Source: Eubacterium sp. UBA3782
GTDB taxonomy: Bacteria > Bacillota > Clostridia > Lachnospirales > Lachnospiraceae
Direction: 5' to 3'
DNA: 23,848 bases
Assembly: GCA_002368795.1 (NCBI GenBank)
Contig: DFFG01000043.1
Span: 41,446-65,293 of the forward strand
The notes below the pieces were generated by a model. It made no database searches. It was not told the origin of the DNA and saw only the letters and a list, made by a program, of their open reading frames with translations. Position 1 is the stretch's first letter, and every line of letters begins with the position of its first letter. A program made the position numbers and the translations under genes. This document shows, one piece after another, positions 1-8,460 of this stretch.

Positions 1-768
1 GAGATCCGCCAGCTGGTGGCGGACGGCGTCGTGGAGGTCATGCTGCTGGGGCAGAACGTCAATTCCTATGGAAAAGGACTGGAAAACCCCATTACCTTTG
101 CCGAGCTGCTGGAGCAGTGTGCCCAGATCGACGGGCTGGAGCGGATACGGTTTATGACATCCCATCCGAAGGACCTTTCCGACGAGCTGATCGCCGTCAT
201 GGCGCGGAATCCGAAGATCTGCCGTCATCTGCACCTGCCGCTTCAATCAGGCAGCGACCGCCTGCTGAAGGCCATGAACCGCCGTTATACCAAGGCGGCT
301 TACCTGGAGCTGACTGAAAAGCTTCGGGCAGCGATGCCGGATATCTCTTTGACCACGGATATTATTGTCGGGTTCCCGGGCGAGACCGAGGAGGACTTCC
401 TGGAAACCATGGACGTGGTGCGCCGTGTGAAATATGACAGCGCCTTTACCTTTGTCTATTCCAGACGGACCGGCACACCGGCAGCAAAAATGCCCGATCA
501 GGTGCCGGAGGATGTGGTAAAAGACCGGTTTGACCGGCTGCTGGCTCTGGTCCAGGAGACCGGAAGAGAGCAGACCGCCCGCTTTGAAGGACAGGTCATG
601 GATGTGCTGGTGGAGCAGGTCAACGAGCAGGATCCGTCTCTGGTAACCGGACGTCTTGCCTGCAACAGCGTTGTCCATTTCCCGGGAAGCGCAGAGCTGA
701 TCGGACAGATCGTCCCGGTACATCTGACAAAATGCCACGGCTTTTATTATATCGGAACCCGGGCATAA
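1..768 (+). CDS. miaB: tRNA-2-methylthio-N6-dimethylallyladenosine synthase MiaB (3' part)
   Basis: This is the C-terminal 255 codons of a radical-SAM methylthiotransferase. The reading frame is already open at base 1, so the N-terminal UPF0004 domain and the CxxxCxxC cluster motif lie outside the window. The family hallmark LLGQNVNSYG is at codons 14-23, followed by the radical-SAM barrel (RIRFMTSHPKDLS, HLPLQSGSDRLLKAMNR, DIIVGFPGETEEDF). The last roughly 65 residues form a TRAM RNA-binding domain ending in HLTKCHGFYYIG. MiaB adds the methylthio group at C2 of i6A37 in tRNAs reading UNN codons, using SAM and two iron-sulfur clusters. It acts on the product of MiaA, which is encoded about 5 kb downstream. 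mutS follows after 18 nt, so the two are probably cotranscribed. The VNSYG motif and TRAM domain argue for MiaB over the related RimO or MtaB. Confidence 0.95.
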   Translation, partial: EIRQLVADGVVEVMLLGQNVNSYGKGLENPITFAELLEQCAQIDGLERIRFMTSHPKDLSDELIAVMARNPKICRHLHLPLQSGSDRLLKAMNRRYTKAAYLELTEKLRAAMPDISLTTDIIVGFPGETEEDFLETMDVVRRVKYDSAFTFVYSRRTGTPAAKMPDQVPEDVVKDRFDRLLALVQETGREQTARFEGQVMDVLVEQVNEQDPSLVTGRLACNSVVHFPGSAELIGQIVPVHLTKCHGFYYIGTRA

Positions 769-786
769 CACAGAAAAGGAAGACTT

Positions 787-3426
787 ATGGCTTTATCTCC
801 TATGATGCAGCATTATGTTGCAACAAAAGAAGAATATCCTGACTGCATCCTCTTTTACCGTCTCGGGGATTTCTACGAGATGTTTTTTGAGGATGCAAAG
901 ACCGTCTCGGCGGAGCTTGAGCTGACGCTGACGGGCAGAGACTGCGGCATGGAGGAGCGCGCGCCCATGTGCGGCGTTCCCTTCCACGCGGCGGAGACCT
1001 ATATCACAAAGCTGATCGAAAAGGGCTACAAGGTCGCCATCTGTGAGCAGGTGGAGGACCCGAAGACCGCCAAGGGCATGGTAAAACGAGAGGTCATCCG
1101 CGTGGTGACCCCCGGCACGATCCTCAGCCCCGAGGAGCTTGACGAGACAAAAAATAACTACCTGATGAGCATCGTCTGCCTGGCAGACCGCTACGGCATC
1201 TCCGTCGCGGACATTACCACAGGACAGTGTCTGGTTTCGGAGACGGACGGCTCCGGCAGACTGACGGATGAGATCCAGAAGTTTATGCCGGCAGAGATCA
1301 TCTGCAACCAGGCTTTTTTGCTGTCCGGGGTGGATGCCAAGGACCTGCGCGAGCGGCTGCACATTTCCGTCTCCGCGCTGGATGATTACTATTTTGACGA
1401 TGCTGCCTGCGAAAAGATCCTGAAAAAGCATTTCAAGACGCAGACGATGAAAGGCCTCGGCCTGGATGATTTCCCCTGTGGAACCATCGCTGCCGGCGCG
1501 CTTTTCCAGTATCTGTATGAGACACAGAAAAACAGCATGGGCCAGATGACGGCCATCACGCCGTATTTCTCCGACCGTTTCATGCTGCTGGATTCCTCCA
1601 CCCGCCGCAATCTGGAGCTGGTGGAGACTCTGCGGGAAAAGCAGAAGAGAGGCTCGCTCCTCGGTGTTCTGGACCGGACGAAGACGGCCATGGGCGCCCG
1701 TATGCTGCGAAGCTTTATCGAGCAGCCGCTGATCAATCTCGATGAGATCGAAAAGCGCCTGACGGCCGTGGATGAGCTGACGAAAATGCCGATGATCCGT
1801 GATGAGATCCGGGAATATCTGCAGCCGGTCTATGACCTGGAGCGTCTGGCCAGCCGCATCACCTACCAAAGCGCCAATCCAAGGGATCTGATCGCCTTTA
1901 AGACTTCCCTTGCCATGCTGCCCTTTATCCGTGAGCTTCTTGCAGGCTTCCAGGGGGATCTCCTGTTGTCCATCAAGGCGGATCTGGATCCGCTGGAGGA
2001 TCTTCATGACAAGATCGAGGCCGCGATCCAGGAAGATCCGCCTCTTGCCATGAAGGAGGGCGGCATCATCAAGGACGGCTACAACGAGATGGTGGACACC
2101 TACCGCAGCGCCAAACGGGACGGCCGCAAGTGGCTGGCCGACCTGGAGACAGAAGAGCGGGAGCGCACCGGCATCCGGAACCTGCGGATCAAATACAACA
2201 AGATCTTTGGCTACTGCATCGAGGTGACCAATTCCTTCAAGGATCTGGTACCCGAGGATTATACGAGACGGCAGACCCTGGCCGGCTGTGAGCGTTTTAC
2301 CACCCAGCGGCTCAAGGAGATCGAGGAGACCATCATCGGTGCGGAGGACCGGCTTTCCTCCCTGGAGTATGAGCTGTTTGCCGCACTCCGCGATGAGATC
2401 GCCGACAACGTGGCCCGGATCCAGAAGACGGCATCGGCCGTGGCGGCTCTTGACGTGTTCTGTTCGTTTTCCTATGTGTCCTCCCGGAACCGCTATGTGC
2501 GGCCGAAGCTGAACAAAAAGGGAAAGATCAACATTAAGGATGGCCGGCATCCGGTCGTGGAGCAGATGATCCCCGACGATCTGTTTATCGCTAACGATAC
2601 CTATCTGGACAATTCCGGCCACCGTGTCGCCATCATCACCGGCCCGAACATGGCAGGAAAATCCACCTACATGCGCCAGAGCGCCCTGATCGTGCTGATG
2701 GCCCAGATCGGCTGCTTTGTACCGGCCGCTTCGGCGGATATCGGCATCGTGGACCGGATCTTTACCCGGGTAGGCGCCTCCGACGACCTGGCCAGCGGCC
2801 AGTCTACCTTTATGGTGGAGATGACCGAGGTGGCCAACATTCTGCGAAACGCCACGGCCAACAGCCTGCTGATCCTGGATGAGATCGGCCGGGGCACCAG
2901 CACCTTTGACGGCATGGGCATCGCCTGGGCCATCATCGAGCATGTGGCGGATACGAAGAAGCTGGGCGCAAAGACACTGTTTGCCACCCATTACCATGAG
3001 CTGACCGAGCTGGAGGGCAAGCTGCCCGGCGTCCACAACTACTGCATCGCCGTCAAGGAAAAGGGCGACGGTATCGTTTTCCTGCGAAAGATCGTCCAGG
3101 GCGGCGCCGACAAGAGCTACGGTATTCAGGTCGCCCGCCTGGCCGGTGTACCAGAGCCGGTGCTGAAGCGAGCCGCTGAGCTGGTGGATCAGCTTTCCGA
3201 TGCGGATATTACGGCTGCGGTTAAGGATCTGACCGCGTCCGGACAGAAAAAGAAAAAGCGGGCTTACTATGATACGGTGGACATCCAGCAGATGTCTTTG
3301 TTTGATACCACAGACAACGACAAGATCATCAATGAGCTGAAGGATATCGACATCAGCAACATGACGCCTCTGGAGGCCCTGAACATGCTCAATCATCTGC
3401 AGAGCATGGTGAAAAACCGCTGGTAA
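787..3426 (+). CDS. mutS: DNA mismatch repair protein MutS
   Basis: MutS recognises mismatches and small loops and recruits MutL in an ATP-dependent way. The protein has 879 residues, normal for MutS1. The mismatch-wedge motif F-Y-E is at residues 29-31 in the N-terminal domain. Connector, core and clamp domains follow. The ABC-type ATPase has Walker A GPNMAGKST at 619-627 and Walker B/signature LDEIGRGTSTFDG around 697-709, with the helix-turn-helix dimerisation region after it. Near the C-terminus, QMSLF at 835-839 fits the QxxLF sliding-clamp-binding consensus, preceded by a lysine patch (821-824). The start ATG has AAAAGGAAG upstream. miaB ends 18 nt before and mutL starts 21 nt after, so this is a miaB-mutS-mutL operon. 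No key residue appears to be missing. Confidence 0.98.
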   Translation: MALSPMMQHYVATKEEYPDCILFYRLGDFYEMFFEDAKTVSAELELTLTGRDCGMEERAPMCGVPFHAAETYITKLIEKGYKVAICEQVEDPKTAKGMVKREVIRVVTPGTILSPEELDETKNNYLMSIVCLADRYGISVADITTGQCLVSETDGSGRLTDEIQKFMPAEIICNQAFLLSGVDAKDLRERLHISVSALDDYYFDDAACEKILKKHFKTQTMKGLGLDDFPCGTIAAGALFQYLYETQKNSMGQMTAITPYFSDRFMLLDSSTRRNLELVETLREKQKRGSLLGVLDRTKTAMGARMLRSFIEQPLINLDEIEKRLTAVDELTKMPMIRDEIREYLQPVYDLERLASRITYQSANPRDLIAFKTSLAMLPFIRELLAGFQGDLLLSIKADLDPLEDLHDKIEAAIQEDPPLAMKEGGIIKDGYNEMVDTYRSAKRDGRKWLADLETEERERTGIRNLRIKYNKIFGYCIEVTNSFKDLVPEDYTRRQTLAGCERFTTQRLKEIEETIIGAEDRLSSLEYELFAALRDEIADNVARIQKTASAVAALDVFCSFSYVSSRNRYVRPKLNKKGKINIKDGRHPVVEQMIPDDLFIANDTYLDNSGHRVAIITGPNMAGKSTYMRQSALIVLMAQIGCFVPAASADIGIVDRIFTRVGASDDLASGQSTFMVEMTEVANILRNATANSLLILDEIGRGTSTFDGMGIAWAIIEHVADTKKLGAKTLFATHYHELTELEGKLPGVHNYCIAVKEKGDGIVFLRKIVQGGADKSYGIQVARLAGVPEPVLKRAAELVDQLSDADITAAVKDLTASGQKKKKRAYYDTVDIQQMSLFDTTDNDKIINELKDIDISNMTPLEALNMLNHLQSMVKNRW

Positions 3427-3447
3427 GCACAAAGGAAAGGAAATGCC

Positions 3448-5823
3448 ATGCGTTCGATCGAACTTTTGGATAAGACGACCATCGACAAGATCGCTGCGGG
3501 CGAGGTGGTGGAACGGCCGGCTTCGGTCGTCAAGGAACTGACGGAGAATGCCATCGACGCCAGCGCCACAGCCATCACCATCGAGATCCGGGACGGCGGC
3601 ACGACGATGATGCGGATCACCGACAACGGCGCCGGGATCCCGGCCGATCAGGTGCGCAAGGCCTTCCTGCGCCATGCCACCAGCAAGATCCGCAAGGTGG
3701 AGGATCTGGTACAGATCGCATCCCTTGGTTTCCGCGGCGAGGCGCTTTCCAGTATTTCCGCCGTATCCCGGATGGAGTGCATCACCAAAACGCCCGAAGC
3801 CCTGACCGGTATCCGCTATGTGATCGAGGGCGGAGAGGAGAAGGAATATGAGGAGATCGGCGCCCCGACCGGCACGACCTTCATCGTCCGCAACCTGTTT
3901 TACAATACGCCGGCAAGGGCGAAATTCCTGAAATCTGCCCAGAGCGAGGCAAGCCAGGTCACATCCTTTGTGGAGGAGCTGGCCCTGTCCCATCCGGATA
4001 TCTCATTTAAATTTATCGTGAATGGGCAGAACCGGCTGTACACCAGCGGAAACGGGAATCTAAAGGAGATCGTCTACCAGATCTTTGGCAGAGACATCAC
4101 AAAGGAGCTGATCCCCATCGAGACAGATGCTGGAGCGCTCCAGATCAACGGTTTTATCGGCAATCCCACCATCGCCAGAGGCAGCCGCGGCTTTGAGAAT
4201 TATTTTGTCAACGGCCGCTATGTGAAAAACAAGATCATTGCCAAGGCCATCGAGGATGGCTATCATGGCTTCCTAATGCAGCACAAGTTTCCGTTTACCC
4301 TGCTGTATCTGACCATCGACGGGGATAAGGTGGATGTCAACGTCCATCCTTCAAAGCTGGAGGTGCGTTTTTCTGATCAGGAGATGATCTACCGTCAGCT
4401 GTGCCTGGCGATACAGAATGCGCTGATCCGCAAGGAGCGGATCCCTGCCGTTTCCATGGACAGGGATAAACGGACAGGCGGAGATGCTGCAAAGCTTCCG
4501 GTCATCAATGAAAGCCGGCCGGAGCCATTTGAGGCGGTCCGCCGGACGGAGGAAGCCCGGATCGAACAGACGGACCAGCCGGGCGCCTTTGCACCTGGAA
4601 ATGGCGGAGCGATCCATGGCAGCAATGGAAATGCCGGCAAACCTTACGGTTCTTATACTGGCAATGCCAATGCTGCAGGCGGCAGTTCCTATGCCGGCCG
4701 CCCGGGCGGATATGGTGGAAATGCCTACGGAAATGCAGGACGCGGCACGTACCGCGTAGAGGAGGGTCCCGCCAGTTACGGAGAGAATTCCGGCAGGCAG
4801 GAGGAGACGAATTTTCTCGATGCCTGGAACCGGGAAATGATCGCCTCCGGCAAGGCTGCCGGAAATGTGGGCAGCCCGGATGCCGCAAAATATGTGGCAA
4901 ACGATGCGGCAAAGAATATGGCAAACGATGCCACTGCTTTGAATCCGGCTGATCCGGCGAAAGATAGAACATCTTCAAACGCAGAATTGACAGCAGAAGT
5001 TCCGGTGTCGGAAGGGACAGCTTCCACAGAAGTAAGTTCTTCCACCGAATTAAGGTCTTCAACAGAAGCATATTTTGCAGCTGAAGTTTCGACTATACAG
5101 GAAAACATTTCTGTATCTGACGGATCTGCAAAAGCAGAACAAGCCGAACAGCTCAAACAGCCAGAACAGCCCGAACAGCTAGAAAAGCTCGAAAAACCCG
5201 AACAGCTGAACCTGTTTGACGAGGATAAGGTCCTGTCGGAACAGGCCCGGAAGATGTACCGCCTGATCGGCCAGCTGTTTGATACCTACTGGCTGATTGA
5301 GTACCGGGACAGCCTGTATATCATTGACCAGCATGCAGCCCATGAAAAGGTCAATTATGAGAAAATGATGAAGGCCTACCGGGAAAAGGCGGTGACTTCC
5401 CAGATGATCTATCCGCCGATCCTGGTCAGTCTCAGTGCAAGAGAAGCCGCCCTGCTGGACCGTCATATGGATGCCTTCGAGCAGCTCGGCTTTGAAATCG
5501 AAGATTTCGGCGGCAATGCCTACCGCATCTGTGCGGTGCCGGCAAACCTGTATTCCATCGCCAGCGACCGGCTTTTTACCGAGATCCTGGATCAGCTGGA
5601 CGAGCTGGGTGAGATCCGTCCCGACGCGGTGCCGGAGCGCCTGGCTTCCATGTCCTGCAAGGCTGCCGTAAAGGGCAACAGCAAGATCTCTGCAGCTGAG
5701 ATGGAAGCATTGATCGATGAGCTTCTTACCCTGGAGAATCCCTACAATTGTCCCCATGGAAGGCCCACGATCATATCCATGTCCAGATACGAGCTGGATC
5801 GGAAATTCAAGAGGATCGTTTAA
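3448..5823 (+). CDS. mutL: DNA mismatch repair protein MutL, endonuclease type, with long linker
   Basis: MutL couples mismatch recognition by MutS to strand incision. The N-terminal GHKL ATPase has motif I E33-N34-AID, motif II DNGAG at 59-63, and SLGFRGEAL at 92-100. The C-terminal domain has the metal-binding nuclease motif DQHA-x2-E-x4-E at 627-638, plus SCKAAVKG (736-743) and CPHGRP (768-773). It is therefore a nicking MutL, as expected for a lineage without MutH. At 791 residues it is about 150 longer than usual. The excess is a low-complexity linker, roughly residues 336-585: Gly/Asn/Tyr-rich at 384-435, then Ala/Ser/Thr/Glu-rich, then PEQ/LEK repeats. The linker ends in QLNLF (586-590), matching the beta-clamp consensus. 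AAAGGAAAGG lies 7 nt before the ATG. A 173-nt repeat-bearing spacer separates it from miaA. Confidence 0.97.
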   Translation: MRSIELLDKTTIDKIAAGEVVERPASVVKELTENAIDASATAITIEIRDGGTTMMRITDNGAGIPADQVRKAFLRHATSKIRKVEDLVQIASLGFRGEALSSISAVSRMECITKTPEALTGIRYVIEGGEEKEYEEIGAPTGTTFIVRNLFYNTPARAKFLKSAQSEASQVTSFVEELALSHPDISFKFIVNGQNRLYTSGNGNLKEIVYQIFGRDITKELIPIETDAGALQINGFIGNPTIARGSRGFENYFVNGRYVKNKIIAKAIEDGYHGFLMQHKFPFTLLYLTIDGDKVDVNVHPSKLEVRFSDQEMIYRQLCLAIQNALIRKERIPAVSMDRDKRTGGDAAKLPVINESRPEPFEAVRRTEEARIEQTDQPGAFAPGNGGAIHGSNGNAGKPYGSYTGNANAAGGSSYAGRPGGYGGNAYGNAGRGTYRVEEGPASYGENSGRQEETNFLDAWNREMIASGKAAGNVGSPDAAKYVANDAAKNMANDATALNPADPAKDRTSSNAELTAEVPVSEGTASTEVSSSTELRSSTEAYFAAEVSTIQENISVSDGSAKAEQAEQLKQPEQPEQLEKLEKPEQLNLFDEDKVLSEQARKMYRLIGQLFDTYWLIEYRDSLYIIDQHAAHEKVNYEKMMKAYREKAVTSQMIYPPILVSLSAREAALLDRHMDAFEQLGFEIEDFGGNAYRICAVPANLYSIASDRLFTEILDQLDELGEIRPDAVPERLASMSCKAAVKGNSKISAAEMEALIDELLTLENPYNCPHGRPTIISMSRYELDRKFKRIV

Positions 5824-5874
5824 GAGAATCTTTTAAAGAATCTTTCAAGAGGATAATTCAATAGATCATTTATA

Positions 5875-5952
5875 AGAATCATTTATTAAAATCATTTATT
5901 AGAATCATTTATTAGAATCATTTATTAGAATCATTTATTAGAATCGTTTATT
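5875..5952 (+). repeat. 13-bp tandem repeat between mutL and miaA
   Basis: Six contiguous 13-bp units of consensus AGAATCATTTATT occupy this interval. Units 1, 3, 4 and 5 are identical; unit 2 has G to A at position 2 and unit 6 has A to G at position 7. Degenerate copies (GGATCGT, AGGATCATTT, AGGATCGTTTTAT) continue to about 5994, overlapping the miaA ribosome-binding region. The last codons of mutL (GAGGATCGTTTAA, ending 5823) resemble the unit, so the array may have grown from the mutL 3' end. It is AT-rich beside GC-rich genes. I see no clean terminator or promoter in it, so it may simply be an untranslated spacer. Confidence 0.93.
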
Positions 5953-5996
5953 AGGATCGTAAGAGGATCATTTCACACGGGAGGATCGTTTTATCT

Positions 5997-6983
5997 ATGC
6001 AACAGAGTGCAGCAGAAATTGAAAATAAAAAACGCCCCGTGCTGGTGCTGACCGGCCCAACCGCCGTGGGAAAGACAAAGCTTTCCCTGGAACTGGCGAG
6101 GGCCGTGCAGGGTTCCATCATCTCGGCGGATTCCATGCAGGTCTACCGCCACATGGATATTGGCTCAGCCAAGATCCGTCCGGAGGAGATGCAGGGCATC
6201 CCGCATTACCTGATCGATGTGCTCGAGCCTTCCGAGGAATTCAATGTCGCCACCTTTCAGGCGATGGCCAGGGAGGCGATGGAAGAGATCTGGGCGGCAG
6301 GGCGCATTCCGATCCTGACCGGCGGCACTGGTTTCTATATCCAGGCCGTACTGCGGGATGTGGATTTTTCTGAGAGTGACGGCAAATCCGCGATCCGGCT
6401 GCGTCTGGAGCAGGAGGCGGAAGCCCTTGGGGAGGCCGCCGATGAGATCCTGCACAGCCGTCTGGCCGAGGTGGATCCGGAGGCAGCTGCCGAGATCCAC
6501 GCCAACAACCGCAAGCGGGTGATCCGGGCGCTGGAATTTTTCGAGCAGACCGGCACGCCCATCTCTCTGCATAACGCGCAGCAGAGGGAAAAGTCCTCCC
6601 CCTACAATTCCTGCTATTTTGTCCTTACCGAAGACCGGGCACGTCTGTACGAGAAGATCGGCATCCGGGTGGACCAGATGATCGAGGACGGCCTTGTGGA
6701 GGAGGTCCGGCAGCTGATGGCCATGGGTCTTACAGAGGACAACACCTCGATGAAGGGGCTTGGGTACAAGGAGCTGTTTCCGTATCTTCGGGGCGAATGC
6801 AGCCTTGAGGAGGCGGTTATGATCATTAAGCGGGACACCAGACATTTTGCCAAGCGGCAGCTGACCTGGTTTAGGCGGGAGAGTGATGTCATCTGGCTGA
6901 TGCGGGAAGGCCGGCCGGATGATGATGCGCGTATTCTTGAACAAATGCTTGCCTGCTGCAGGCAGAAGGGAATCATAAAATGA
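5997..6983 (+). CDS. miaA: tRNA dimethylallyltransferase MiaA
   Basis: MiaA transfers a dimethylallyl group from DMAPP to N6 of A37 in tRNAs reading UNN codons, making the substrate for MiaB. The 328-residue protein is of usual length. It has the P-loop GPTAVGKT at 20-27, then SADSMQVYRHMDIGSAK, the GGTGFYIQAV motif, NNRKRVIRALE and the C-terminal RDTRHFAKRQLTWFRR signature. GGGAGG lies about 12 nt before the ATG, slightly long, at the end of the degenerate repeat tract; no better in-frame start is visible. The stop overlaps the next gene's start as ATGA, implying translational coupling. hfq, which often follows miaA, is not present here. Confidence 0.97.
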   Translation: MQQSAAEIENKKRPVLVLTGPTAVGKTKLSLELARAVQGSIISADSMQVYRHMDIGSAKIRPEEMQGIPHYLIDVLEPSEEFNVATFQAMAREAMEEIWAAGRIPILTGGTGFYIQAVLRDVDFSESDGKSAIRLRLEQEAEALGEAADEILHSRLAEVDPEAAAEIHANNRKRVIRALEFFEQTGTPISLHNAQQREKSSPYNSCYFVLTEDRARLYEKIGIRVDQMIEDGLVEEVRQLMAMGLTEDNTSMKGLGYKELFPYLRGECSLEEAVMIIKRDTRHFAKRQLTWFRRESDVIWLMREGRPDDDARILEQMLACCRQKGIIK

Positions 6984-8266
6984 CAGAAGATATGTACAGC
7001 ATGTATGAGAGTATGGGGATCCGGCGCGAGGTCGCTGCCTTTGGCGACGCCGTTGCCGAGAGTCTGACCGAGCGTTTTTCCGCCATCGATGCGACCGCAG
7101 AATACAACCAGCTGAAGGTGGTGCACGCAATGCAGGAAAACCGTGTCAGCGAGGCCTGCCTGTTCCCGTCCTCCGGATACGGCTACAACGATATCGGGCG
7201 GGATACCCTTGAGAAGGTCTACGCCTCCGTGTTTCACACCGAAGACGCCCTGGTGCGTCCGCTGATCGCCTGCGGTACCCATGCCCTGGGCATCGCCCTT
7301 GCGGGCAACCTGCGTCCGGGAGATGAGCTTCTCTCGGCTGCTGGAAAGCCCTATGACACCCTGGAGGAGGTCATCGGTATCCGTCCATCCAGAGGATCCC
7401 TGGCCGAGTATGGCATCACCTACCGGCAGGTCGACCTGCTGGCGGACAGCTCCTTTGACTTTGCGGGCATTCGCGCCGCGTTAAACAGCAAAACAAAGAT
7501 GGTGACCATCCAGCGTTCCAAGGGCTATCAGACCAGAAAGACCTTTTCCGTCAGCCAGATCGGCGAGGTGATCCGCTTTATCAAGAGCATCCGCCCCGAC
7601 GTGATCTGCATGGTGGATAACTGCTACGGCGAGTTTGTCGAGCGGATCGAGCCCAGCGATGTGGGCGCAGACCTTATAGTTGGATCGCTGATCAAAAACC
7701 CCGGCGGCGGCCTTGCTCCCATCGGCGGCTATATTGCCGGAAGACGGGATCTGGTGGAAAATGCTGCTTACCGTCTGACCACTCCCGGCCTTGGCAAGGA
7801 GGTTGGTGCTTCCATCGGAACAAATCCGGCATTTTATCAGGGCTTTTTCCTGGCACCGACGGTGACCGCTTCCGCGCTGAAGAGCGCCATATTTGCCGCA
7901 AACATCTACGAAAAGCTGGGCTTTTCCGTCGTGCCGAACGCCACGGAATCCCGGCATGATATCATCCAGGCCGTGACCTTTGGCAGCCCGGAGGGTGTCA
8001 TCGCCTTCTGTCAGGGCATCCAGGCCGCCGCACCGGTGGACAGCTATGTCACCCCGGAGCCATGGCCGATGCCAGGCTACGATTCCGATGTTATCATGGC
8101 GGCCGGTGCCTTCGTGCAGGGCTCGTCCATCGAGCTTTCGGCCGACGGTCCCATCAAGCCTCCCTACGCAGTCTATTTCCAGGGCGGCCTGACCTGGCCC
8201 CACGGCAAGCTTGGCATCCTGATGAGCCTGGAAAAACTGGTGGAAAAAGGGATTGTAAAGCTTTGA
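6980..8266 (+). CDS. PLP-dependent methionine gamma-lyase-like protein (YnbB / 'aluminium resistance' family)
   Basis: This 428-residue protein matches the Met_gamma_lyase / COG4100 family, a fold-type I PLP enzyme related to cystathionine lyases. The predicted PLP-binding lysine is K239 in GSLIKNPGGGLAP, preceded by the cofactor-contacting MVDNCYGEFVE. The N-terminal FPSSGYGYNDIGRDTLE and the FGIEL-like C-terminal segment around SIELSADGPIKPPY also look typical. The true substrate is unknown; the aluminium-resistance label comes from old phenotypic data and should not be read as function. The ATG overlaps the miaA stop by 4 nt. The miaA-ynbB neighbourhood also occurs in Bacillus. The gene ends before a 194-nt AT-rich spacer; ATCCCT/AGGGAT arms at 8266-8300 are too weakly structured to call a terminator. 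Confidence 0.9.
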   Translation: MTEDMYSMYESMGIRREVAAFGDAVAESLTERFSAIDATAEYNQLKVVHAMQENRVSEACLFPSSGYGYNDIGRDTLEKVYASVFHTEDALVRPLIACGTHALGIALAGNLRPGDELLSAAGKPYDTLEEVIGIRPSRGSLAEYGITYRQVDLLADSSFDFAGIRAALNSKTKMVTIQRSKGYQTRKTFSVSQIGEVIRFIKSIRPDVICMVDNCYGEFVERIEPSDVGADLIVGSLIKNPGGGLAPIGGYIAGRRDLVENAAYRLTTPGLGKEVGASIGTNPAFYQGFFLAPTVTASALKSAIFAANIYEKLGFSVVPNATESRHDIIQAVTFGSPEGVIAFCQGIQAAAPVDSYVTPEPWPMPGYDSDVIMAAGAFVQGSSIELSADGPIKPPYAVYFQGGLTWPHGKLGILMSLEKLVEKGIVKL

Positions 8267-8331
8267 TCCCTTTATTGGTGGGTCATGGTCCATTAGGGAT
8301 TAAGAGTTTAATAACTTGAGATTTTGTTATA

Positions 8332-8399
8332 AAGTAAGATTTTCAATCAAGTAAAAATTTCAATAAAGTAAGAATTTCAATAAAGTAATATTGCTCATA
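8332..8399 (+). repeat. 17-bp tandem repeat upstream of the BaiN-like gene
   Basis: Three full units and one partial unit with a 17-bp period (AAGTAAGAATTTCAATA-like) start at 8332, 8349, 8366 and 8383. Units 2 and 3 differ at one base; unit 1 has ATTTTCAATC in place of AATTTCAATA; the fourth diverges after AAGTAATA. The array fills the centre of the AT-rich 8267-8460 spacer. No convincing -35/-10 pair was found inside it. The downstream gene's ribosome binding site (AAAGGAGAG, about 8448-8456) lies outside the array. Confidence 0.88.
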
Positions 8400-8460
8400 T
8401 AAGCAAATAATTCCTGGCTGACAAGGGATTTGCGCAGTTCAAACGGAAAGGAGAGTCGGC

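Noticed and set aside
793..3993. An antisense open frame of 1066 codons opposite mutS and the start of mutL
   Set aside because: It is opposite a fully conserved mutS, has no ribosome binding site or recognisable domain, and its residue pattern (His/Leu/Gln/Arg/Asp-rich) is typical of the mirror of GC-biased codons.
5875..5952. A CRISPR array
   Set aside because: The 13-bp units are directly adjacent with no spacers between them, so this is a simple tandem repeat.
8266..8300. A terminator after the YnbB-like gene
   Set aside because: The ATCCCT/AGGGAT arms are only 6 bp with a 23-nt loop and no T-run follows.
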